This document shows positions 7,322-14,665 of a stretch of DNA of 23,215 nt, one piece after another. The stretch spans positions 1 to 23,215 of the forward strand of contig JAVVRI010000020.1 of assembly GCA_036654795.1 (NCBI GenBank). The letters run 5' to 3'. Made by a program: the position numbers and the translations under genes. This stretch comes from JAVVRI01 sp036654795. Its GTDB lineage: Bacteria > Bacteroidota > Bacteroidia > Bacteroidales > Tannerellaceae. The notes below the pieces were generated by a model that worked only from the letters and a program-made list of their open reading frames with translations, was not told where the DNA came from and did not search any database. Numbering within the stretch: the first letter of the stretch is position 1; the number at the start of each line of letters is the position of its first letter.

Positions 7322-8659
7322 TCATTTTATAAAGGTTGCAAACCAATGGTTTGTTGCTTTGTCTGCCCAGTAAAGATGTGTGTAGCCAGCCAATACATTT
7401 TTGTACCGATAAAGCGGAGTGTCAACTCTTCTCCCCGTTGCGTCATACGCTTCAGCAACGGAAGGCTGCAATACTTCTTGTGGCAGCAGACAGGAATAAT
7501 GGAACTCATGCCCTTTAAGCATAAAATCGTTATACTTTAGCGTCCGATAACCCAGTTTGAGCTTCATCCCCTTCATCGTAGCAGACTGTGGCAACACGCC
7601 AACCATCGGCCATGCTATCCCATCCGTATCCGAGATGTCTCGACATAAATACATCATTCCTCCACATTCGGCCAAAAGCTTGCCCCCCGCTTCGGCATAA
7701 GTCCGAATAGCCGTTAGCAATGTTTTGTTGTTACTTAGTTGCTTCAGATAAAGCTCCGGATAACCACCTGGCAAATAGATAAAATCAGCTTCTGGCAACA
7801 CCGTGTCGGCCAGCGGACTAAAATAAGAAACGGTTCCCATCGCATGCAATAGGCGTATATTTTCTTCATAAGTGAAGTTAAAGGCAGCATCGCGGGCAAT
7901 GGCAATGCGCAAACCGGATGATTCTACTCCAAACCTATTAGGAGGAGTATGATATGTCTGCTCGGAATCTACGGAGGATGGGGTGTATGCACAAAGCGTA
8001 AGCAATCGATCCAAATCGACATGACGTTCTACCAACAAAGCAATGCGGTCGGCAAAGGTGTCGAAGCAGCAATCTCCGTCCAACGACAACCCCAAGTGTC
8101 GGCTTGGCAAAGCAATATCAGCTTGTCGAGGAAGGTACCCCAACGCCTCCACACCTACATCCAGACACGCTTGCTTTAAATAGCTGTAATGCTCTTCGGA
8201 AGCAACAAAGTTAAACACAACCCCTTTCACTTTTACTTTCGGGTTGAAATGCTTGAAGCCATAGATCATGGGGGCTACGGAGTAGGCCATACTTTTGGCA
8301 TTGATCAGCAACACAATAGGAATATCCAACTTTATTGCAATCTCAGCACTGCTTCCAGCCATTCCGTCGAAACCATCGAAAAGCCCCATTACGCCCTCCG
8401 TCACTGCCACATCCGCATCAGCGGTATGGTAGGTATAGAGGTCGTTTAGGTGTGTATCAGTCATTATGAATGAGTCCAAATTGATGGATGGGCAACCGGC
8501 AGCCATCGTATGATGGTGCGTATCAATATAATCCGGTCCACATTTGAATGGTTGTACCCGATAGGTGCGCCTCTTTAAAGCACGAAGCAGCCCCAGCGTA
8601 AAAGTAGTTTTACCGCATTCCGAAGCAGTCGCACCAATTAGGAGATGAGCATTCATCAA
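7322..8659 (-). CDS. cbiA: Cobyrinate a,c-diamide synthase
   Basis: This 445-residue amidotransferase makes cobyrinate a,c-diamide from cobyrinate, glutamine and ATP. The N-terminal dethiobiotin-synthetase-like ATPase domain (about 1-215) has the P-loop GATASECGKTTF (9-20) and EGVMGLFDG (88-96). The C-terminal class-I glutamine amidotransferase-like domain (about 250-440) has YLPGGYPELY (295-304), the nucleophile C332 in LLAECGGMMY and H384/H387 in GHEFHYS. The diagnostic CGPDYID (40-46) follows the ATP site. The gene is 13 bp downstream of panB and 7 bp upstream of the adenosyltransferase gene. The name CobB is used for the aerobic-pathway counterpart; in an anaerobe CbiA is more likely. Confidence 0.94.
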   Translation of the reverse strand: MMNAHLLIGATASECGKTTFTLGLLRALKRRTYRVQPFKCGPDYIDTHHHTMAAGCPSINLDSFIMTDTHLNDLYTYHTADADVAVTEGVMGLFDGFDGMAGSSAEIAIKLDIPIVLLINAKSMAYSVAPMIYGFKHFNPKVKVKGVVFNFVASEEHYSYLKQACLDVGVEALGYLPRQADIALPSRHLGLSLDGDCCFDTFADRIALLVERHVDLDRLLTLCAYTPSSVDSEQTYHTPPNRFGVESSGLRIAIARDAAFNFTYEENIRLLHAMGTVSYFSPLADTVLPEADFIYLPGGYPELYLKQLSNNKTLLTAIRTYAEAGGKLLAECGGMMYLCRDISDTDGIAWPMVGVLPQSATMKGMKLKLGYRTLKYNDFMLKGHEFHYSCLLPQEVLQPSVAEAYDATGRRVDTPLYRYKNVLAGYTHLYWADKATNHWFATFIK

Positions 8660-8672
8660 TCGTTTCGTCTAC

Positions 8673-9494
8673 TTAATATTGTTCTTTTACGTTCGGGAAG
8701 TCGTTACTCTTCACATCTTCCACATAATGCTGTACTGCATGGGTAATCTCGTCATACAAATTAGCATACCGACGTAAGAAACGGGGCGAAAATCCTTGGT
8801 TGATACCCAACATATCGTGCATAACCAATACCTGTCCATCCACACCTCCACCGGCACCAATACCGATCACGGGAATGGTAAGTTCAGAAGCAACCCGGGT
8901 AGCCAGCGCAGCCGGAATCTTTTCCAACACCAATGCAAAACAACCGATTTCTTCTAACAAGTGAGCATCTTCGATCAATTTGTTCGCTTCGACCTCCTCT
9001 TTGGCACGTACAGTATAGGTACCAAATTTATTGATAGATTGCGGAGTAAGTCCCAGATGTCCCATGATGGGAATACCAGCACAAAGGATACGCTCGATGG
9101 ACTCTTTTACTTCAGAACCGCCTTCCAGCTTGATGCAATCAGCATGCGTCTCCTTCATCACCCGGATAGCAGAAGAAAGTGCCTCTTTTGAATTTCCTTG
9201 ATAGGTACCAAAAGGCAAATCAACAACAACAAGAGCGCGTTTTACTGCTTTCATCACCGATTTACCGTGATAAATCATTTGATCGAGTGTGATTGGAAGC
9301 GTCGTTACGTTTCCCGCCATCACATTAGACGCTGAGTCACCTACCAGAATGACGTCCATTCCAGCCTGATCAATGATGGTTGCCATGGAGTAATCATAAG
9401 CAGTCAACATAGAGATCTTTTCTCCACGTTGCTTCATTTCTATCAGGCGATGGGTCGTCACCTTTCTATTATCATCTAACTTTGCAACTGACAT
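8673..9494 (-). CDS. panB: 3-methyl-2-oxobutanoate hydroxymethyltransferase
   Basis: This 273-residue enzyme transfers a hydroxymethyl group from 5,10-methylene-THF to ketoisovalerate, the first committed step to pantothenate and CoA. It is a cytosolic TIM-barrel enzyme. The family motifs LTAYDYSMA (30-38), VGDSASNVMAGN (51-62, metal ligand D53), PFGTYQ, CIKLEGG, MGHLGLTPQS and GIGAGGGVDGQVLV are all present, and length is typical. It is first in the operon with cbiA and the adenosyltransferase gene. A good promoter lies 27 bp upstream. Confidence 0.97.
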   Translation of the reverse strand: MSVAKLDDNRKVTTHRLIEMKQRGEKISMLTAYDYSMATIIDQAGMDVILVGDSASNVMAGNVTTLPITLDQMIYHGKSVMKAVKRALVVVDLPFGTYQGNSKEALSSAIRVMKETHADCIKLEGGSEVKESIERILCAGIPIMGHLGLTPQSINKFGTYTVRAKEEVEANKLIEDAHLLEEIGCFALVLEKIPAALATRVASELTIPVIGIGAGGGVDGQVLVMHDMLGINQGFSPRFLRRYANLYDEITHAVQHYVEDVKSNDFPNVKEQY

Positions 9495-9521
9495 AATACT
9501 TTATTTTAGTGTTACAGCCGT

Positions 9522-9554
9522 CAAAGGTACGGATTAATATTATTAAACGAACAA
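9522..9554 (-). promoter_or_regulatory. panB operon promoter
   Basis: CAAAGGTA (9522-9529) is TACCTTTG on the minus strand, a perfect -7 box. A TTG (plus CAA, 9552-9554) lies 22 bp upstream as a possible -33 element. The start codon is 27 bp away. Confidence 0.6.
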
Positions 9555-9571
9555 GAGAAGCGGATAATCGG

Positions 9572-9579
9572 TATATTTG
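9572..9579 (+). promoter_or_regulatory. -7 promoter box for the AlaX-like gene
   Basis: TATATTTG matches TAnnTTTG and lies 51 bp before the ATG, back to back with the panB promoter. No -33 element is evident. Confidence 0.45.
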
Positions 9580-9630
9580 CTCACCCAATTGAGGCAATAG
9601 AGATAACTAAAACAAAAAACAATCATTGAT

Positions 9631-10101
9631 ATGACAATGGAACAACAACCGATCCTAAATGATCATAATAAGGCGGAATATCCGCCGATGCATAGTGCAG
9701 AACATATTTTAAACCAGACGATGGTACGGATGTTCGGCTGTCCTCGTTCAAAGAATGCACATATTGAACGAAAGAAATCAAAGTGCGACTACCAACTGCC
9801 GGAGGAACCTACCTCCGAACAACTATCTGAGGTGGAACGAAAAGTAAATGAAGTGATCGACAGTCATTTGCCTATTGCAGCAGAATTCATGTCACGCGAA
9901 GAGGCTGCATCCTTGGTTGATCTGAGCAAATTGCCCGAAGAGGCAAGCGAAACATTACGCATTGTGCGGATTGGCGATTATGACACCTGTGCCTGTATCG
10001 GTACCCACGTAAGCAACACCTCAGAAATAGGTCATTTCAAATTACTTAATTCAGACTATGCCAACGGGCGTCTGCGTTTACGTTTCAAGCTGTCTGAATA
10101 A
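9631..10101 (+). CDS. Small AlaX-like tRNA-editing domain protein
   Basis: This 156-residue protein resembles the second additional (editing) domain shared by alanyl- and threonyl-tRNA synthetases, found free-standing as AlaX. All four expected zinc ligands are visible: H21 and H25 in HSAEH, C122 and H126 in CIGTH. In the family this domain hydrolyses mischarged Ser-tRNA-Ala or Gly-tRNA-Ala. No synthetase catalytic or tRNA-binding domain is present, so it would act in trans. The start at 9631 is chosen; an alternative is the Met codon 6 bp later. Its own promoter and the following pgk promoter suggest a single-gene unit. The substrate is not readable. Confidence 0.82.
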   Translation: MTMEQQPILNDHNKAEYPPMHSAEHILNQTMVRMFGCPRSKNAHIERKKSKCDYQLPEEPTSEQLSEVERKVNEVIDSHLPIAAEFMSREEAASLVDLSKLPEEASETLRIVRIGDYDTCACIGTHVSNTSEIGHFKLLNSDYANGRLRLRFKLSE

Positions 10102-10128
10102 AATAGACAAACTATTACTGAAATAAAA

Positions 10129-10136
10129 TATTTTTG
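10129..10136 (+). promoter_or_regulatory. -7 promoter box for pgk
   Basis: TATTTTTG fully matches TAnnTTTG, 58 bp upstream of the chosen pgk start. The -33 element is not clear. Confidence 0.5.
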
Positions 10137-10194
10137 TGTAAGTTTGCGGAGGTTTAAATGTGACATTTTAATATTGAATATAAATAGAATAGTT

Positions 10195-11457
10195 ATGCAA
10201 ACAATTGACAAATTCAATTTTGCCGGCAAAAAGGCATTTGTAAGAGTGGACTTCAATGTCCCCTTGGATGAAAACTTCAACATCACTGATGACACACGTA
10301 TCCGTGCTGCTCTTCCTACCTTAAAAAAGATTTTAGCTGATGGTGGCAGTGTAATTATCGGCTCTCACTTAGGACGTCCGAAAGGCGTTACCGATAAATA
10401 TTCTTTGAAACATATCCTTGCACACGTTGCCAAACTGATTGGAACAGACGTGCAGTTTGCTAGCGACTGTGTTAGCGAAGAAGCTACTGCTAAAGCTGCT
10501 GCTTTACAAGCCGGCGAAGTGTTGCTTCTTGAAAACCTCCGCTTCTATGCTGAAGAAGAAGGCAAGCCAAGAGGTTTAGCCGAAGACGCTTCAGATGAAG
10601 AAAAGAAAGCAGCTAAGAAAGCAGTGAAAGAAAGCCAGAAAGAATTTACAAAGAGATTGGCTTCGTATGCAGACTGCTATGTAAACGATGCATTTGGTAC
10701 TGCCCACCGCGCACATGCTTCTACGGCTTTGATTGCTGCTTATTTCGATATCAACAACAAAATGTTTGGTTACTTGATGGAAAAAGAGGTATTAGCTGTC
10801 GAAAAGGTAATGACTGACATCGCTCGTCCGTTTACAGCTATCATGGGTGGATCTAAGGTTTCTTCTAAAATTGAAATCATTGAAAACCTATTAAGCAAAG
10901 TGGACAACCTGATCATTACAGGAGGTATGACTTACACTTTCACAAAGGCTCAAGGTGGAAAAATAGGTATATCTATCTGCGAAGACGACAAATTGGAGTT
11001 GGCTTTGGATCTGATCAAGCAAGCAAAGGAAAAGGGCGTAAACCTAGTATTGGCTGTAGATGCTAAGATTGCTGACAGCTTTAGCAATGACGCAAAAACC
11101 GACTTCTGCGCAGTAAACGAAATACCTGACGGTTGGGAAGGTCTTGACATTGGCCCAAAGACAGAAGCAATTTATGCAGAAGTGATCAAAAACTCAAGAA
11201 CTATTCTTTGGAATGGTCCAACAGGTGTATTTGAATTTGAAAACTTCACACATGGTTCTCGCTCTGTTGGCGAAGCTGTTGTGGAAGCTACCAAGAAAGG
11301 CGCATTTTCATTAGTAGGTGGCGGCGATTCTGTAGCTTGTGTAAACAAGTTTGGTTTGGCTGACGGTGTATCCTACGTATCCACAGGTGGTGGCGCTTTA
11401 TTGGAAGCTATCGAAGGTAAAGTACTTCCGGGTATCGAAGCTATCAGAGGTTTCTAA
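10195..11457 (+). CDS. pgk: Phosphoglycerate kinase
   Basis: This 420-residue glycolytic enzyme interconverts 1,3-bisphosphoglycerate plus ADP and 3-phosphoglycerate plus ATP. The start is set at 10195 (MQTIDKFNF), because the open frame upstream to 10144 has no family similarity. Motifs seen are RVDFNVPL (17-24), GSHLGRPKG (56-64), NDAFGTAHRAHAS (164-176), GGSKVSSKI, GPTGVFEFENF and GGGDSVA. A charged Lys/Glu-rich insertion at about 122-147 makes it longer than the roughly 395-residue standard form. It stands alone, with its own promoter and a strong bidirectional terminator. Confidence 0.97.
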   Translation: MQTIDKFNFAGKKAFVRVDFNVPLDENFNITDDTRIRAALPTLKKILADGGSVIIGSHLGRPKGVTDKYSLKHILAHVAKLIGTDVQFASDCVSEEATAKAAALQAGEVLLLENLRFYAEEEGKPRGLAEDASDEEKKAAKKAVKESQKEFTKRLASYADCYVNDAFGTAHRAHASTALIAAYFDINNKMFGYLMEKEVLAVEKVMTDIARPFTAIMGGSKVSSKIEIIENLLSKVDNLIITGGMTYTFTKAQGGKIGISICEDDKLELALDLIKQAKEKGVNLVLAVDAKIADSFSNDAKTDFCAVNEIPDGWEGLDIGPKTEAIYAEVIKNSRTILWNGPTGVFEFENFTHGSRSVGEAVVEATKKGAFSLVGGGDSVACVNKFGLADGVSYVSTGGGALLEAIEGKVLPGIEAIRGF

Positions 11458-11479
11458 TCAGACGAAACTATTATTATAT

Positions 11480-11518
11480 AAAAAAGAGCTGTCTCCTTTT
11501 GGGGGACAGCTCTTTTTT
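11480..11518. terminator. Bidirectional terminator between pgk and the thioredoxin-like gene
   Basis: A 14-bp perfect stem, AAAAAAGAGCTGTC (11480-11493) with GACAGCTCTTTTTT (11505-11518), is extended by three more pairs around a TTTTG loop. Each strand ends in a run of T, which suits the two convergent genes. Confidence 0.92.
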
Positions 11519-11530
11519 CATGCAACCATT

Positions 11531-12031
11531 TCAGATATTTTTCAATGCCTTGGCTAGTTCGTCTGCTGTGACGTTGGCGGCAATAATTACCCCTTTGTCA
11601 TCTATTAGAAAGTTTCTCAATCCTTTGTTTAGATTATACTTTCTGTACAAATCAGACGCTCTACCTTGTTCTTCGTGAAATTGTGTTGATGCATTCAGTT
11701 TGTCAGCCTTTACGGTTTCTGTAAAGATTGATTTCCTCTCGTCTAACGAGATAGAATACATGGCAATTTTGTCAGAATTCAATTTGTTAACCTCATTCGA
11801 TAGTTTTACGTTGCGGGCACGCGATTCAGCATCGTAAGCAGCCCAAAAATTCAACAACGTATATCGTCCCGAATGATTTTTGAAGTGGATTTTATTTTCA
11901 CTTCCTAAAGACTCTATTCTCGGAGCAAGATCCCCTGGATTCACACCCACGGTGGATTTTGTTTTTTTTGTTGCGGCTGACATTGAAATCAATGCAACCA
12001 TAACGATGAGAACATAAGCTTTTACCTTCAT
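11531..12031 (-). CDS. Exported thioredoxin-fold (TlpA/AhpC-like) protein lacking CxxC
   Basis: This 166-residue protein has an N-terminal signal peptide or anchor (about 1-20). The thioredoxin-like fold starts around NPGDLAPRIESL (31-42). At the place where TlpA-family proteins read FW-A-S-WCGPC, it reads FWAAYDAES (62-70). The two redox cysteines are therefore Asp67 and Ser70, and no cysteine occurs in the whole protein. The rest of the fold is kept: YSISLDE, the helix YRKYNLNKGLRNF and the cis-Pro region strand FLIDDKGVIIA. It therefore cannot act as a disulfide oxidoreductase; a structural, binding or chaperone role is inference. It is a single gene with its own promoter at 12158-12195. 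Confidence 0.8.
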   Translation of the reverse strand: MKVKAYVLIVMVALISMSAATKKTKSTVGVNPGDLAPRIESLGSENKIHFKNHSGRYTLLNFWAAYDAESRARNVKLSNEVNKLNSDKIAMYSISLDERKSIFTETVKADKLNASTQFHEEQGRASDLYRKYNLNKGLRNFLIDDKGVIIAANVTADELAKALKNI

Positions 12032-12121
12032 AATGTCATTTTTACGTTAAACTTAACCGATGTATAGATTCCAACACTATAATACGGTTCCTGATTTTCA
12101 GGATAGTAAACAAGGTTTATC

Positions 12122-12289
12122 CTACGCTAAGGACTCACTTCTTGTTATTAACGAATGCAAAGATAAAGGTAAAAGCTCATTCATTCCAAAACAAATAGCA
12201 ACTTTCTGTTGATTAGCAAGCTTTTTTATATGTTTCATCGCACACAAAGCCGAATATTCACATGTTTTGCAGCATGTATTAACATCCAT
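12122..12289 (-). CDS. Possible Cys-rich small protein (55 aa)
   Basis: An ATG at 12289 opens a 55-codon frame beginning MDVNTCCKTCEYSALCAMKH, then an ICFGMNELLPL stretch and a stop at 12122. The pattern CC-x2-C-x6-C plus a later Cys looks like a metal-binding knuckle, and it lies 39 bp after the stop of the Usp-fusion gene on the same strand. I do not recognise the family. The 3' end overlaps the likely promoter of the thioredoxin-like gene, which argues for caution. The cysteines are the main reason to list it. Confidence 0.4.
   Translation of the reverse strand: MDVNTCCKTCEYSALCAMKHIKKLANQQKVAICFGMNELLPLSLHSLITRSESLA
12158..12195 (-). promoter_or_regulatory. Promoter of the thioredoxin-like gene
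   Basis: CAAAGATA (12158-12165) is TATCTTTG on the minus strand. CAAA at 12187-12190, read as TTTG, lies 21 bp upstream as the -33 element, with a second CAAA at 12192-12195. This predicts a leader of about 120 nt, which contains a small stem-loop (TCCTGA/TCAGGA, 89-94 and 98-103 past 12000) and nothing else I recognise. Confidence 0.6.
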
Positions 12290-12328
12290 TTGCTGTATAA
12301 AACAACAAAACATATGCAACAAACACCT

Positions 12329-13441
12329 TTAAGCATGCACCACAAGTAATGCGGTGTCGGTATGAAACAACATTTTCCGAGCAATACCGGGGTTAAACAT
12401 ACGTGCAAAAAGACCACGACGGAAGGTGCTGAGGGCTATCAAGTCTATTTGTTTGTCACGAACAAATTTCTCGATGGCTAAAAGCAGATCACCATCATCT
12501 AATACGGTATGTGTAATCTGCGCATTCGGATATTGCTTTGCAAAATATTCGCGTACCCCGGTCAGTCTGATTTCATTCCAATCATTTTTACTAGTTGAGA
12601 TATTAAAAAGGTGAATCGGAATGTTGAAGCTTTTAAAGAGAGCCATAAATTCATCAAATGCGACCAAATCCCGTTGATTGAAAGAGGTAGCAAACGCTAT
12701 ATTCTTCACCTCACTCAAGTCGCTAAAGGACACATGTTCAGGAATAGCAAGCAACGGAACTTTGTTCTCATCAATCACTTCGCCTGTTACACTTCCAATC
12801 AGATCCATATCTTTTTGGCTCTTACCACGTGTACCCATAATGATCAGACTTGGACGGTATTCTTTGCTGTAAGACAGTATCTCTTCTTCGGGCAGACCTT
12901 CGCGCATAATGTAGTTATATTTCACATGCGGCAGTTCGCCTGCATCCATCTTCCGACGGAGCATATTATTTATATTCTCCATATCCCCCTGTACACGTTT
13001 TAAAACGTTCTGGATGCTGTCCTCCTCATTTACCTGATAGGCAAGCGTGTCTCCTAAAGGAATAGCAGAGGGGAAATAGGGGCTAAAATAGGCATGCATA
13101 ATCATTACCTCGGCATCCATTTGATAGGCATAGTTAATACCTATTTCGCAAGCTTTCAATGAATAATCGGAAAAGTCAATCGGGATAAGTATCCGTTTCT
13201 TACCATTATCCGGCACATCTTCAGGATTGTCTTCGTTCAACCATTTGCTATCCTCAATAATACGTAGTGCATGTGGCAAATCGCTTTCTTTTATCCGGAC
13301 ACGTACGCCAGCCGACACCACCGGTTGAATTTGATTTACATTATGTATGCATACTTCGATTCCTTCTGTTTCAAGCATTGTTTTAAGTATCTGAGCTTTC
13401 TCGAAGGTGTGAATTGCTAGTGTTACTAATTTATCTTCCAT
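12329..13441 (-). CDS. DUF2007 + tandem universal stress protein fusion
   Basis: This 370-residue cytosolic protein has three parts. Residues 1-65 resemble the small DUF2007 'putative signal transducing' domain (LVTLAIHTFEKAQILKTMLE start, ALRIIED end). Residues about 82-235 form a first UspA domain with the ATP-binding pattern G-x2-G-x9-GS in GTRGKSQKDMDLIGS (203-217). Residues about 245-370 form a second UspA-like domain where that loop reads STFRRGLFARMF, without the glycines. One domain probably binds ATP and one does not. Tandem Usp proteins are common; the DUF2007 cap is less usual and would suit a sensor. No promoter box is found directly upstream. Confidence 0.88.
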   Translation of the reverse strand: MEDKLVTLAIHTFEKAQILKTMLETEGIEVCIHNVNQIQPVVSAGVRVRIKESDLPHALRIIEDSKWLNEDNPEDVPDNGKKRILIPIDFSDYSLKACEIGINYAYQMDAEVMIMHAYFSPYFPSAIPLGDTLAYQVNEEDSIQNVLKRVQGDMENINNMLRRKMDAGELPHVKYNYIMREGLPEEEILSYSKEYRPSLIIMGTRGKSQKDMDLIGSVTGEVIDENKVPLLAIPEHVSFSDLSEVKNIAFATSFNQRDLVAFDEFMALFKSFNIPIHLFNISTSKNDWNEIRLTGVREYFAKQYPNAQITHTVLDDGDLLLAIEKFVRDKQIDLIALSTFRRGLFARMFNPGIARKMLFHTDTALLVVHA

Positions 13442-13497
13442 ACTACTGTATTTTATAGATTAAACAATTCTGTTCATTCAAATGTTTGAGAAACAAA

Positions 13498-13537
13498 GAA
13501 ATCCCAGAGCATACAAACCGTACAACTATGGGATTTC
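13498..13537 (-). terminator. Likely terminator of the HTH gene
   Basis: A 9-bp stem, GAAATCCCA (13498-13506) with TGGGATTTC (13529-13537), has a 22-nt loop. On the minus strand it ends in TTTCTTTGTTT. It begins 20 bp after the HTH gene stop. The long loop lowers confidence. Confidence 0.55.
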
Positions 13538-13557
13538 CTTTAAAATGAAGCTTCTTG

Positions 13558-13830
13558 CTACGCTCCCGCTGTCGCGGTTACCTCTTGCTCTGCTAATATT
13601 TGCGTAGCACGCTCGAAAATTGTTGTATCATCTAAAACGACGATGCCACCATCTGGACCTGGTTCAATGTGTACACCACAACTTCTACCGTCTTTAAAAT
13701 TGTGTCCACCAAAATAATTCCGGACAGTTTCTACTGAAACGCCTAATTCATCGGCAATACGATGTGTACTACCATCAGGCAAACTGTCTTTGATTTTACG
13801 TAACTCGTTAAATGTGATTGTTTTCGTCAT
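13558..13830 (-). CDS. Small HTH DNA-binding protein (90 aa)
   Basis: This 90-residue protein has a helix-turn-helix at about 20-42: THRIADELGVSVETVRNYFG fits the recognition pattern of LacI/Fis-type HTHs, with the second helix SVETVRNYFG. After it comes a Gly/Asp-rich strand region, CGVHIEPGPDGGIVVLDD (about 51-68), then a short amphipathic helix and an Ala-rich tail. There is no ligand-binding domain, so it is either a compact regulator or a nucleoid-type protein. It is a single gene flanked by its own terminator and a 137-bp upstream gap in which I see no consensus -7 box. Regulator targets cannot be read. Confidence 0.75.
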   Translation of the reverse strand: MTKTITFNELRKIKDSLPDGSTHRIADELGVSVETVRNYFGGHNFKDGRSCGVHIEPGPDGGIVVLDDTTIFERATQILAEQEVTATAGA

Positions 13831-13937
13831 GGATTCCTTATTTTGTAGGTTATTACTATGTTGATTTTGATGCCACTAACTTAGTGATTATATATCAGCA
13901 GAACAAATTATTTATTGAAAATAACGTACAAATAAAT

Positions 13938-13968
13938 ATGCTTTACGACATATCATATCGCAAAGCAT
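13938..13968 (-). terminator. Weak terminator at the end of the bat gene string
   Basis: A 7-bp stem, ATGCTTT (13938-13944) with AAAGCAT (13962-13968), may be extended by further pairs after a mismatch. It overlaps the PAP2 stop codon. On the minus strand it is followed by ATTTATTTG, only a modest T-tract. Confidence 0.4.
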
Positions 13969-14660
13969 TAGTGCAAACAAGCAACGAGTGGAACGTTTAA
14001 GAGCAACAACAAAAGGACAGTGACAAGTATTGCATACACAATCAATTGTTTACGACTATCGGAATAGATTGCTTCGGGTGGCAACTGCTTTGCTCCAGGT
14101 ATTAACCTAAGCCGCATTTTGCAATAAATCCAATACGTCAGATAGCCAAAGGCAATTCCGGACACAATACCCGGTATGATATCCGTAATAAAATGGACGC
14201 CTAAATAGATACGTGTATAAGCCGTAATAACCGCCCAAATCATAATGGTACAAGTAAATACCCGATAACGAAAAAGTAATGACATAAGTGTTGCAAAACC
14301 AAACGCATTAGCGGCATGGCTTGAGATAAACCCATACTTTCCCCCTCTATAATCGAACACCGTCTTTACCTGATCCATGAAATCTGGATGGTGGGTCGGA
14401 CGAAAACGGGTGAAAATTGGTTTGCAAACATGAGATGCAAATTGATCGCAAAACGTAACGACGAGCACAATGGCCAACAGAATAAATACAGACTCACGCC
14501 AATTCTTCTTCCAAAGCAATACGCACAGTATAAACGCAGCTAACGGCAACCATACCGCCTTACCTGAATAGAGCCACATGAAGCGGTCAAGGAAAGGATA
14601 ATTGCTGCCGTTAAGCATAAAGAACGCATCGCGCTCGTAGACCAATAGTTGTTCAATCAT
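13968..14660 (-). CDS. PAP2-family membrane phosphatase
   Basis: This 230-residue integral membrane protein has about five hydrophobic spans. It carries the full PAP2 phosphatase signature: KPIFTRFRP (80-88, K-x6-RP), FISSHAANAF (111-120, the SxH motif with H115) and R150-x5-H156-x3-D160 in TRIYLGVHFITDIIPG. Such enzymes dephosphorylate phosphatidic acid, PGP, undecaprenyl diphosphate or lipid A; which one cannot be told. It starts 5 bp after batE ends on the same strand and so looks like the last gene of the bat transcription unit, tying lipid phosphate turnover to the Bat envelope complex by position only. Confidence 0.9.
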   Translation of the reverse strand: MIEQLLVYERDAFFMLNGSNYPFLDRFMWLYSGKAVWLPLAAFILCVLLWKKNWRESVFILLAIVLVVTFCDQFASHVCKPIFTRFRPTHHPDFMDQVKTVFDYRGGKYGFISSHAANAFGFATLMSLLFRYRVFTCTIMIWAVITAYTRIYLGVHFITDIIPGIVSGIAFGYLTYWIYCKMRLRLIPGAKQLPPEAIYSDSRKQLIVYAILVTVLLLLLLNVPLVACLH

Positions 14661-14665
14661 TTATA

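Noticed and set aside
10144..10194. Longer N-terminus for pgk
   Set aside because: The added 17 residues have no family similarity. Starting at 10195 gives the usual PGK N-terminus and leaves a normal leader after the -7 box.
12235..12417. Minus-strand 60-codon open frame overlapping the Usp gene end
   Set aside because: It overlaps the well-supported C-terminus of the Usp fusion in another frame and shows no motif.
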